NCBI GenBank assembly: GCA_963969365.1
Contig: OZ017757.1
Location: 1,054,001 to 1,118,000, forward strand
DNA length: 64,000 bases
Direction: 5' to 3'
Source of the DNA: Asterochloris sp. CNOR1
Lineage: Eukaryota; Chlorophyta; Trebouxiophyceae; Trebouxiales; Trebouxiaceae
Shown here: positions 23,161-38,840 of the stretch, one piece after another
How the letters are laid out: each line of letters opens with the position of its first letter
Position numbering within the stretch: position 1 is the first letter of the stretch
Notes under the pieces: model-generated
The model's database searches: none
What the model saw: only the letters and a program-made list of their open reading frames with translations
Told to the model about the DNA's origin: nothing
Translations under genes and position numbers: made by a program

Positions 23161-24794
23161 TTACTCAGTCACCTGCCCAGCAAGCCTGGCTCGCAGACTG
23201 GAGGCCCCCTGTGCTTTGTTGACCTGCCTGGCACGCCCGAAAGCCAGATCATGTGCAGGCACGTCTGAAGTGAGTGTGGACCCAGCTGCCACATAGGCAT
23301 GCTCCCCGATGTTGATTGGTGCCACCAGCGTGGAGTTGGATCCAATCTGCAGCACAGTGGGCAGTCACCAACTGTGACACTTTTTTCAGGCCTGCCTGGA
23401 AGGCAACCCTACCATCACATTGTCTGAAATCACTGTGCGGTGCTTGTTCACTCCATCTGCAGGATAGTGGCAAGCACTGTCAACACTGCAACTGCAGCAG
23501 GGGGGCAGCAACAGGTGTTGCTGCAGATGCAGAGCTGCGTTTACAGTGAGCCTCACCATAGTTACAGGTAATTGTTCCAGCACCTACATTAACCTGCATC
23601 AGCAGGCAAGCACAGTCAGACTCGATCACAACCAGAGCAGCCACCACCTCACACAGGCTCACTTCTCCCCCAATGTCTGCATCGCCTGCATGCACAAGGA
23701 GGAGTTTTCAAACTCCTGACACTGGCACTGGCTGACATCAAGGCTCCATGTCTTGCTTGCTTGATTGACCAGGTCTTACCACTGTAGGCAAAGTGGGCCA
23801 GGCTGCTTCCTGGGCCAATCACTGAATTTTTGACCTCGACAAAATTGCCAATGTAGGCCTTGTCCACTGTGGAGTGGGCTCTCAGGCGGGCAAAGGGGCC
23901 AAAGCCCTGGCCACGATGGGTGGAATCTTCCACATGGCAGAAGGCCCGTACAAGGCTGTTGGGGCCAATCTCTGAATTGATAATCACAGAGGGGCCCTCA
24001 ACCTGCAGGAACGTACACCAGGGTACTCTTTGGGGGGAGACATGCAGAAGTGGCAGCACTGCACAGGGTTGCCCCGCTGATGAGCAACAGATCCTCACTC
24101 TGGTGCCTTCCAGAAGCCTGGTCTTTCCTTGCAGCTGCACACCCACACCAATGTGGACGCCGGCAGCAATCTCAACCTGCTGGTCTATGAAGGTTCCATT
24201 CAGGTCACTGAGAGTCACGCCATTGTCTGCATGCCGCCTGCAGATGTTTGCCCGTATCTGGTCTTGGACCATTAGAACATCGCGTCTATGCTTCAGCCGC
24301 AGACTGCATGCTGCCTGCTGCTGTGCTACATGGGCCAGTGCTAGCTCCACCGCCCTAGCATCAATGACCTCAGGTAGGCCAATTGCACAAGGCGGCGCAG
24401 ATCCTTGAGGCCAGAAGCAGCTTGCGCACTGGAGCTGCAGTGACGCAGGTGGGGCCGCGTTGACCAGCACCTGCAAGGCCTGGAGCTGCTTCTCAGCTGT
24501 GTCGCCTGTCACGATTGAGCAATGGTGACCTTTGAGCTGCCCTCTGACCTGCGGAGCATCTGCTGACATTCTGCATGCAAGCATGGTGCAAGTCAATCAG
24601 CTACATGCTTGGCATCACAGCTGTACCTCTTGAAGCTGGCTGTCAATGCTGTGGTTGCCCAGCAAGATAATGTTGCTGCCACTAAGCTCATCGAGCCGGT
24701 GCAGCAGCAATGGAGCTCCCAGCACTGAAGTGAAGATCAGGTCTGCAGCTGCGGCGTCATGCAGCCACAGCACAATCAGGTCGTTTGGAACCAT
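23161..24794 (-). CDS. GlmU-like glucosamine-1-phosphate acetyltransferase without a normal uridyltransferase domain
   Basis: The C-terminal half is a left-handed beta-helix acetyltransferase closely like that of bacterial GlmU, which acetylates glucosamine-1-phosphate using acetyl-CoA. Blocks include [41 protein letters not shown] and [23 protein letters not shown] joins in phase to [16 protein letters not shown], and then comes [20 protein letters not shown] before the stop at 23161. Residues matching the E. coli active site (Arg of ARLR, Lys of VEVK, His and Tyr of AHFAY, Asn of NYDG, Lys of NKHR) are present. The N-terminal part is short (about 90-130 residues rather than 225) and I cannot find the LxxGxGTRM nucleotide-binding loop; it reads [15 protein letters not shown]. 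The first two exons do not join cleanly, so part of the N-terminus is uncertain. Confidence 0.75.
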
Positions 24795-24873
24795 CCTCAC
24801 TCATGACGCTTCAGATTATCTGTATTTTTGACATCCCCTGACATGTTTGACTTCGAGTAGTTTGTGCAGGTCA

Positions 24874-27800
24874 TCACTCAAAAGACCATGATCTGGGGTC
24901 TGGTGGTGCCAAGCCAAAGGAGGCCAGACCACCAGACTCCTCCAGCGCCTCCTGCACATCTGGCACACCAGCCCACCCCAGGCTGCTGGCACTGGCGACT
25001 CCTGACTCTATGCTGGTCATGCTCCAATCCAGCAGGTGGCTGCATGAAAGACATATTTTCAGCTTTCAAGGTTTCCATGCTGACGAATAGCACTACGGAA
25101 GCAGCGCTCACCTGGCAGAGGCCGGCTTGCTGAGGTTCAAAGAGTTGGTGCTGGCATGGCCGAGCTGCTGCTCCAACGGTGCAGCACCAACATCCGCCAC
25201 TGCAAAGCTGGACATACTGTGGGGTGACCTCACAGCGGTGCTTGTCTGCACACATTCCATGCCATGGCTAAGAAACTGGCAATCAGCAGCCGGTGAGGCA
25301 GCAGCATAGGCAGATGCGGAGCATAGGCTACACACCTGAGAGACTGCTGATGTTGCTGGCAGCCCTGCAAATGCTGCAGGCAGGTGAGCAGCGTCCTGCA
25401 CGTCCTCGCCTGCACCAGGTCCTGCGCGCTGGCCTGGAGGCGCACCGGCCAGCCGCACTGCCTGCTGCCTGTCTGCATCAGGGCCGGCCCCAGCCTGTGG
25501 CTGTGCCCCGCAAGCACCCTCGCCCTCCTGAGCCTCAGTCGCAGCGCCAGTCGTGGCAGCAGACAGCGTCTGCTGGGCTCCTGCCGGCCCTGAGGAGCTG
25601 ATACTGGGCAGCCTGGTGCTGGTGATGCTGCTCCTTATCGTTTCCGTTTGCAGCGCGGGGTCTGAGAGCGCAGCAGAGCTGCTGCTCCCATCTGCAGCGG
25701 CAGCCGCCAGCATCCTGCCCTGAGCAGCCAGCTCTGTCAGCTGGCTGAGGATGGAGCTGCTGTCAGAGGGCAGGTAGCGGGCAGCGATGGCTGCTGGCCC
25801 GCTGAGTGCCTCCTCAACCCGCTGCAAGTCCCCCCCCGACACAAGCTCTGAGGCACCGCCAGCTGTAGGGGTGGGGTCCCTTGCAGCTGGTGCTGAGCTG
25901 ATCCCAAGACTGGTGCTCAGTGTCACCACCTCATCCTGGGCTGGAGGGCTGGTTGCAGGGCGTGGCTGTGGCGAAGCTGTCACACTGAGGCTCACAGACA
26001 TGTCAGGGATGCCCGACCGACCACCCTCTCGCTGATCCCTGATGCCGGCCAAGACTTTGGGGAGGTCCCACGTGGCAGCCCCTCCTTCCTCCCTGGTGCT
26101 TGATGAGACACCATGGAGGATCCAGTTGCTAGTGTCTCCCTCCTCACTGCCCTCTGGAATGGACTCCAGCTGCACAGCGCCGAGCTGCGCTGCCAGCATC
26201 TGAGGGGCGAGGTGAGGTATGGCTGCTGGCACGTCCAGCTCAATACTGCAGGTTCCCAGTGACACAGGGATGACAGCAGGCACAGCTCCTCAGCACTGCA
26301 GGTGGCCAGCTATGTATTCACAGCCGCAGTTTGACGTAGTTATGGTCCATGCCGTAGAAGAGTCCCGTTTTGAACCAGGCAGCCCTTAAGACCCCAAGCT
26401 CACTCACGGAGGCGCTGCTTACTTGCTGCTCTGCTTGTCAGACGAGAGCTGAGGGACACAGCTTTCCCATGCGTGTAGTAAAGTCATGGCTTGCTGCAGA
26501 CATGGCCCATGCGGCAAGTGACTTAGTGCACGCTGCTGCAGCACTGCCCACACAGGCAGGCGCTGACCTGCTGCTTGCCAGCGTTGGCGCGCTGCCCACA
26601 GAATCGCTTCCCAGGGACATGCCTGCCGCAGCTATGCCACCAACAGACATGGGCTGCTCCTGACGCTGGTCAGCAGAGGCATCCGGCCAAGCCAGCATGT
26701 CCCTGCCACCGGCGACAGGTGCCAGACCAGCTGCCTCCTGGTGCTGCCGTACTCCTGAGATTGCCTCTGAGGTCATCGTGTTGGTCTCATCTATGGCCTG
26801 CATGCAGCACCCTGTATACTGCACGCGTTTATTGCACAAAGCCAAAGAGCAGTGAGTGCTCCCTGCTGGCCGCTGAGCAAGGCCAGGCAGACTTTGTATA
26901 GTGGTCCATGCGGGTGGAGGCAGCAACATGCTTGGTCACAAGGTAGATCACCAGGTTTCATGGCTAGGTCAGTGTGGTCTATTACAGCAAGCAGCATGAC
27001 TTGAATTGCAGGCTGCCAACTGGGCCAGCACAGGCTGCCCTGGGGTACACAGCAGGCATGTACGTGCCCTGCTGAATATGTTTTCAACTCAAGGTGATAC
27101 CGCATGCGCTCAGCAACACGCAGCATGACTGGAATGCAGGCCCCACACTGCACGAGCTCAAAGACAGACATGAGACAGCATTGGCGCACCTGCTGCAGCT
27201 GCTTGACCAGGTCTGCCAGGCGCCCCACAGGCAGTGCCTCCCTTGCCTGGGAACATACAAGCAGGCGTGAGCTTGTGTGACGCTTCCTGATGCAGATGTG
27301 GCCTTTTCAGGCATGCTGCCAAGGCCAGAACAACAGGTAGCCAGCATCTGCCGACCTCAGCAAAACAAAGCGCTGCAGGCTGCAGCACACCCATGGTCAG
27401 CACCTGCCTCAGCAGAACAAGTGCATCCCATACCTCAGCCTCAGCAAGAGGAGCAGCACAGCCACAATGCAGGACAAGACAGCACCTACCTGTGCAGAAA
27501 AGTCTGCGTGTGAGATTGGCATACTGGTGCTCTCCCAGGTCTCTGCCAACAGGTCACCACCCAAGCCGACTGGTTCAGCGAAGTTGCTTTCATGCCAGCT
27601 TGAGGCCTCTGCTGGCCGGCGATGGAGCGTGTCCATGGCTGAGGCTACCTGCTTGCCCACGTCTGCAGCTGCAAACGTGCAGGCACACACATGTCAGGAG
27701 CTTGCAGCGCGTAATGACAGCAGATGCTGGGTGAGCTGCAGGTCAGCTTACCAGCAGTCTGTAGATCCTGCACAGCCTCAGACGGTGCCGGCGCAGCAAC

Positions 27801-30800
27801 TCTGCCGCTACTGGGTGCTACACTGTCCGCGCCTGCGCCAACGCTCGACTGCACCACGTGACCTGCCTGCCCGCTGAGCTTTGACGGCTCTGCCACAGAC
27901 GCGGCCTCAGTGCTGTGACTGGCAGCCCCACTGCAAGCTCCATAGAGGAGCTGTGGCCCCTCACTGCCTGAAACTGATGCAGCCTCGCTGCCTCGGGCAT
28001 CAGGCACCTGGAGGGTCCCTCCTGCTGCCAGGCCAGAACCCCTGCCACCCTCATCAGCAGCATCTGGCTGCTGGTGAGACCCGGCCATGCCAGGCCCATT
28101 GGCTTCACGACCAACAGCATCTGGCTGCCGCTGCGCAGCAGGCATGCCACCTGGAGCTGGCTGGGGTCTCACATCAGCATGAGTTGCGCTTCCACCTGAA
28201 GCTGGCTCCTGCTCAGCTTGCAGGCCTCCTGCAATCTGCTGGTGCCCAGCTGAGCCTGCCAGCGATGTCAATGGGCCAAGTGTCAAGCTCTGCTGGCCGG
28301 CCTGCAGGCCACTGCCAGGCATCGAGACCTGCGAGGCGCTTGAGGTGAGCTGGACCCCCCGCTGAGCATCAAGCAGCTGCTGCGCTGACGCCCCAAGCGC
28401 AGCTGTGCCCACCCGCTGAGCTGAAGCCCCTGGTTCTGATGCCTCAGAGCTGAGCTGAAGTGCCTCCTGTGTGACAAGTAGCTGCTGCTCTGAGTTGACT
28501 TCTGCCGTCGCCTGCGGCCCATGGACAGGAGGCCTTGGCACAGATGCCTGGGAGGCTGTGGTGGACTCTGCCACCAGTCGCCTGGCTGCTGCCAGCTGCT
28601 GTGCACTGAAGCGATCGTTGCCTGGCAGCGGCGCCCCAGCATGGGCATCAGGTGAGCCGTCATCTGAGGTGATTCCATCAGACGACAAGAGCACATCCGG
28701 CCCCCTGGGCGCCCAGGCATGCACGCTGACGGGAGGTGCTTTAGTGGATGAGGCAGCGCTGGTGCTGGAGGCTGGGCTGTGCTCGTGCAGCGAGGCCGCA
28801 GCTCCACTTGGAGCTGCTGGGGCCGAAAAGGGTCTGGGGCTTTCAGCTGCCTGCGCAACTGAGCCGGGCGGGGCTGCTGTGCCCAGGCTGAAGCCCAGCT
28901 CCTGCTGCAGAAGATGCAGCTCAAGGTCGATGCTGCTGTCCAGCTGTGCATCGCCATCACATGCTGTGCTGGCTTCCAAAGTGCTCTCCTGCAGACAGCG
29001 TCCAGGCGTGCTCGCTTCATGATGTGAGCTGGTGTTGTTGTTCAGCAGTGGACTCCGCACGACTACTGCACTTTCAATGAAGGAGTGACTCTGCTTTGCG
29101 GCATGGGGAGCAGCCACTGTCTGTATACATGGCTTGACCCAGGCTGCAGCATGTGTAGCAAAAGATATCTCTTGCAGTGAGGCTGCCGTTCACATGCACA
29201 GTGGCCCCCACTGCCCTGATGCCATCCAAGGTGCTCATTTGGCTGCCAGCGCAGACAGCAGCCCACTGCTTCCTGCAGGCCAGCAAGCAGGCAGACTGGG
29301 CACATGTGCTAAGCAACTGTCATGGTAGAGAGTGTGGGACAAGCACGCACCTGAGGTCTGTGCCGGGTAGATGCTGTAGCCTGCAGATGAGCACTGGCAC
29401 TGCCAGGAGCACGCTGGCGTGGGCGTGGCAGCGCCGTGCGAGGCTGAGGTCCTGCGCCATGCTTTACCCCTGTAACAAGCATCAATACCGATCACGGACA
29501 CGATGCCTGACGAGAGGCAGTGCTGGGATGGACCGGCTCTGTCATTGACTGCTGTATAAGAGGGGGAGCAGGCTGCTTTGATGGTCCTGGCTGCAGGAGC
29601 ATATGGAGACAAAGAGCAGCAGGTGCTGAGTGGCCACTGTCCTGGACAGAGGCTGCATGCGTCCAGAGGCAGGGGAAGGCTCCGATGGTCGCACCTGAAG
29701 CGGTGAAGCGCTTCCACTGCGGCCCAGCTGCCGCTGGTGCGCTGTCTGCCACCTCTGTGGCGCCACCTGGCTGCAGGAAGTCGGCCTCAAAGGCGCGCTC
29801 TACCCGCTGCTGCTTGCGCCTGTCGTCCAGCTGCCTACAGGCCAGCACAGGAAAGTCTCATCCAGTAGGGCGCTTTCTGGCTGCATGCACCGCGGCATCA
29901 CGGGCAGCAACAGGTAGCCCACTGCTGACGGTGCTGGGCCTGGGCTCTGCAGCAAGCAGTGCTGCCCCTGATGTTTGCATCCAGTTGTGCCTCAGAGAAC
30001 CCCATCCTGCTGTGCCACAGGACCAGGGTTCCCCGGGCCCCAGGTCTGCTGGCTGTAAGCGATGTGGACCAGCTCACCTGGCAAGCAGCGAGGCCGCCTT
30101 GGCCGGGTCTGAGGCGGCAATCTCCATCTTCCTGTGCTCCCTCTGGGCTCGCTGCAGCTGCTCCAGCTGTTCCACCAGCCTCTTGCCCCTCCGGTCAAGC
30201 TGCTCGTGCCGCACAGCTGCCTGGCCGCGCTCCTGCGCCCTGGCCCTGTTCTCGGCAGACTGCAGCAGCTGCTGCTGCTGCATCTGACCCATTCTGCAGC
30301 AAGCATGGTGCCCTTATCAGCAGACTGCAGCCACCAAAGCCACAGCTATGCTTGTGATCCCTTCCTTGCTGCTGCGGCTGACCCATCCAGGAGCATGGAA
30401 GCCATCTGTCTGAACCAGACTGCAGCAGCCGAAGGCCAAAGTGCGCGTGGCCCATGTCATAGAGATGCTTGACGTTGTCAGCCCAATGACTGACCAACAT
30501 GTTCCTCTCAACAATCAGACATGATGGGCCATCTTGGGCTGGTAGGCGGCATTTAGCCAGCAAAACGCCAGGAACATGGCACAGGCCGTCTGACCTGTCT
30601 GCAGCATCAAGTGCAGCCCTCAGCGGGTCTCTTCCAAGGCCATCGGCGCCAGCTCCCACATGGCGCTCCACAGGGGCTGCCACGCCCAGCTCGTGCATGC
30701 GGGAGAAACGGTAATCAACTGCGCTGGGCAGGCCCTGCTGCAGGCGCGCCGCCTCACCAGCATTTAGAGCTGCCTGCTGGAGCTGCTCCTGCCGCTGACC

Positions 30801-31373
30801 AGCTCGGTACTGAGTCACGAGCAGAAGAGTCTGCTCATCGTTCTCCTTTCTGGTGGCATGCTGTCGCTGGAGGCGGTTCACTCGGTCGTGGACTGCAGCC
30901 TGCTTGGCTGCGTGCTGCTGGTGCAGGGCCTTGCGGAAACGCTGCTGTGCGTGCAGCTCCAGCTGCTGCTCCCGGGTCTGCTTGTGCAACAGCTGGTGCT
31001 TCTGGCGCTCCCGCGCAGCGGCAGCGCTGCGGTGGCTGGCGGCCAGGGCATTAAGTGCTGCCTGCTGCTGTGCAGAGACCTCCCCAATCTCCTGCTGCAG
31101 CGATGTCTGCCAGGCATCCTTCAGCTCCTCCTGTGCCTGCGGGAGCATTGCTGCTGTGTCAGTGGCCTGCCATGTGCTCAATGGCTCACTGCGGCCATGC
31201 CGCACCACGCAAGCCTCAGACTGCAAGGATGCCTTGTAGCGCCTTGCCCTCTCTGCGGCCTGCTCCTTTTCCTGCTGGCGCACTTGCAGTAGGCGTTGTC
31301 TCCTGCTATGCTCTCGCTGCTTGGCCTGGAGGGCTTGTACCTCTTCAGGGGATAGGGGATAGGACCCGTACAT
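24874..31373 (-). CDS. CEP295-like centriole protein with coiled coils and disordered regions
   Basis: The first exons (31373 to about 30060) encode charged coiled coil. It starts YPLSPEEVQALQAKQREHSR, then RQRLLQVRQQEKEQAAERA, and later AQEELKDAWQTSLQQEIGEV and HDRVNRLQRQHATRKEND. The LSP-E start followed by an RRxxLLQVRxQEK helix recalls the N-terminus of CEP295/Ana1, which recruits pericentriolar material and stabilises new centrioles. A middle region (29117-27760) is low complexity, rich in Ser, Ala, Gln and Pro. Later exons carry GRLADLVKQLQQVRQ and a Ser-rich stretch. The apparent stop at 25108 is followed by a clean GTGAGC donor. Splicing to the acceptor near 25045 adds, in phase, HLLDWSMTSIESGVASASSL and ends RSWSFE at 24874. 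Family assignment rests on the N-terminus only; a generic coiled-coil protein is the alternative. Confidence 0.5.
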
Positions 31374-31571
31374 GGCCTGCAGGGGCTCACCGCATGACTG
31401 GTCAAACCTGTGAATTAGTCAAACTATGTGGAGGTGAATTCATGCTCGTGCAAATCTGATCCGAATGTTTATAGGCCATCTGCTGATCTCAGATGGTCCT
31501 CAGCAGCAAATGAAAAGCAACTAGACAACATGATGAAAGGGGCCAAGTATTCAGGTGTCTTGTGACATAAA

Positions 31572-35988
<4,417 letters not shown>

Positions 35989-36206
35989 AATAGAAGCTTC
36001 TCTGACTGCGGAAGCACAGCAGATGATTAAGGGTCTCTGAATACTGGCCGGCAGAAGTTGCCTACCTGAGCAGCTGATCGCTGGAGGCTGTGACTTTCTG
36101 ACACCCAGCTCTTGCCAGTCTCCCTGGGCTGCTCATCGACAGCTATGTGCAGTTGGGCAAGGCCCCTCTAGCTCACAGGCAGGAGACGCAGCGCTGCGGC
36201 GGGAAC
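35989..36206. promoter_or_regulatory. Divergent promoter between the NDR kinase and GINS2
   Basis: A 218 bp gap separates start codons pointing away from each other. No TATA box was seen. Both genes act in the cell cycle, so shared control is possible but not shown by the sequence. Confidence 0.4.
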
Positions 36207-38735
36207 ATGGCGCTGATCAGTGAGGAAGATGTGACCTTTACTCCTGCAGAGGTGTGAGCCCCTGGACCAGGCAGCCTCTTGTTCTGGCTGGCAGCAAGTC
36301 ATGGCCTATGCCTGCACATGTACTCGACAGCGAGACGCTATACCAATGAGCCAGGATCCCACGCACCAGGCTGCCAAGTGACTTGAGCTGGCATCAGAGT
36401 CCTGATTCAATTCTGTTGCACATACCTATCCATTTTGCATCATGCAGCCTTCTGACAAAACATGACCACTCCCGTGTGATTGCAGATTGAATTCTTGGCC
36501 GGGGATGAGCTCATTTCAATCGTGCCAAATTTCTCCCTTGCCACTGAAGGCAGCACTCTAGCCTGCCTGCTGGTGAGGCGCCACGCCAGCAGCTGGCTGT
36601 CCCGTGTGGTGCATCAAGCTTGCTCTTGCCGGCAGGCACTGCTGTTGAGCAGCCGCTATTTGTGTGGCCACACCAGCTGCTGAGCTTTCTGCTGCATACA
36701 CAGCCACATTGGAGCTTGGGAAGCAAGCAGCTGTCTGTCAACATTTCTGGAGCATGAACTGGCACCGCAAAGGCCACAACCTCACAAGCTCTTGGTCTTG
36801 CAGGGTGACTATGGCCCCTTCAATCCCAACTTCCCTGTCGATGTGCCCCTGTGGATGGCACTTGCGTTACACAAAAGGAACAAGTGCCGCATCCAGGCGC
36901 CAGAGTGGATGTCTGTACAGAATTTGGAAGGTGCCTGCTGTCAGTGTGACTGAGCCACTGGGTCTGTTGTTGCTGCGGCCAGATCCTAAGCCACTGCACA
37001 AAGAGGTGCTGGTGTGAGATGGTGCTTGGCCGTGCAATGTGCCTTCCTCTCACTTCACACCTGGCACAGCTTCCGCCCACCCGAGATTGGGTCTTGCTGC
37101 ACGACAGGGGTGCAGGTGCAGCAGGAGCACCTGCCTTGCGACCAGGCACAGAGCCTGACAGGGTCTGGTTGTCCTTGATGTTTTGCGGGCAGCATGAGCA
37201 AAGGTGCATGCAGCATGCAACTCTGTTCTGCTGCCATGCAGGACTCTGCAAGACTGCCACAAAGAGGTGCTGCAACAGTCTGACATGCTGCCTTGCTGCC
37301 AGGCAGAGGTGCTGGAGCAGGAGGAGCGCCTGCAGGCTGTCTTCCAGCCCCTGCCAATGCACTACATCGAGATTGCGCACCTGCTGCTGACGCATGCGAA
37401 GGACACCTTCTCAGATGGGGAGAATGACACACTCACCAAGGTGGGTTTGGCGTCTTTCCATGCCTTGCCAGGTATTCGCAAGGGTCTGCTCCCTGCCTCA
37501 TCGTTGCTGTAGGTGACTGCTGCCACCCTGAACTGAGCACAGGCCTGCCAGGGCTGGGCAGGGGTCAGCATCAGCTGTGGGGCAGCTCCTGGATGGCAGG
37601 GAGTCCCTGGGTCCCAGCAAGGTCTGCTGCGTGGTGTGGAGGAATTAGTTCTGCCCAGGCGGCAACTTGCTGCTCACTGCCGCACGATGTACTTGTTTGG
37701 AGTGAGGCTGGTGGAGATGTAGTCTACCACAGCGCCCTGGGTGGGGTGCTTTGCCTCTCAAGCGGCACTTGTCAAAGCCAGGGACATCTTCTTACCAGGG
37801 GAGGGCAACTACCTGATCATGGACTAGGGTGTGCTGGGAGGCCAGCAACCGGTGACCTGCATGCTGGGCAGTGCATGCCCTCCGTGCAGCAACAGGTCAC
37901 ACTCTGCAACCTCAGCAGGTGCTTGCACCCACCGACAGCTCCTGCTGTGTCTCACAAGCACGCTGGTCTGCAATGGTTGTTGACATCAAAGCTGATACGC
38001 ACACACACACCCTCCCCCTGCCCCACCCCAATCTTTCACACTGGTCAAGGGGGTCAGGGAAATGCATCCAAAGGAGCCACGTCCTGATCAGAAGGAGGAC
38101 ACTGTAGCCACCACCAGCCATGTGGTCATCCTGGATGTTGCGATCTGCACTGACGATACCTGCCTGCCTTCAGACCATGAGTCTGGTCAAGGAGATCAGG
38201 GAGATGCGGTGGAAGAAGATCGACTCAGGACTCAAGATCCTGCAAGGCCCCATGACTGTCAAGCTGAACAACCTATCGGCCATGGAGTGCAATATGATTC
38301 GGGCTTTCTTCCAGGGATCATTAAATCAGTTTTACAAGCTGGAGAGCGTGAGTGGCAGGCCCAACCTGGTGCACACCTGTCTGCTGTCATACAGGCGTGC
38401 TGCAAGGAGAGTGTGCAATGAGAAGGGTGCCACAGATGAAACTAAGAGTGTTGCTTGCTGTGGGAGTTGGTGCTGCAGGCACATTCTCACGAGATGAAGT
38501 GCACAGTGCATCTGAGCAGCCGCAATTTGCATTGTCGACCCGCAAGCCTGGCTGCTTGCTGAATTCTCAAAGTCACCCAACTGTGGTTTGTCTGCAGCCC
38601 TGGACTTGAATTCTGCCTCTGCCCATCCTGCAGATGCGAAGACCAGCAGATGCTGGCATCCTCAGTGGAGCTGTGGAGCCCAACTTGTCATCACAGCAGC
38701 CAGTTGCACGGCAGCTTCGCAGAGATGCCAGATGA
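36207..38735 (+). CDS. GINS2: GINS complex subunit PSF2
   Basis: PSF2 is part of GINS, which with Cdc45 and MCM forms the replicative helicase. The short first exon (MALISEEDVTFTPAE) joins in phase to IEFLAGDELISIVPNFSL, a PSF2 signature. GDYGPFNPNFPVDVPLWMAL and KRNKCRIQAPEWMSV follow across a phase-0 intron after CLL. Later exons give EVLEQEERLQAVFQPLPMHY, LLLTHAKD, VKEIREMRWKKIDSGLKIL and AMECNMIRAFFQGSLNQFYK, and the last exon (38637-38735) joins after KLES and ends RQLRRDAR. All conserved blocks are present in order, at near the usual length of about 200 residues. The exon holding DTLTKV near 37435 is followed by intron sequence, so internal joins around 37440-38175 are less certain. Confidence 0.87.
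38000..38025. repeat. CA microsatellite in a GINS2 intron
   Basis: A run of ACGCACACACACACAC followed by a C-rich tract lies in an intron of the GINS2 gene. Nothing more can be said of it. Confidence 0.7.
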
Positions 38736-38840
38736 CACCGTCCGACCCCTCAAGTCAGTTTGTGTGAAAGAGACTAGCAGCAACCATCTCAATCACATTG
38801 CTTCATGTCTCAGAGCTGAGCAGAGAATATAATGAATCCC

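Noticed and set aside
25108-25110. Stop of the CEP295-like gene at 25108
   Set aside because: A GTGAGC donor lies at the same place, and splicing to the next acceptor continues in phase to a sensible C-terminus at 24874.
27645-29117. A 490-codon Ser/Ala/Gln-rich frame as a separate gene
   Set aside because: It has no start context or domain of its own and sits between exons of the CEP295-like gene on the same strand, so it is treated as that protein's disordered middle.
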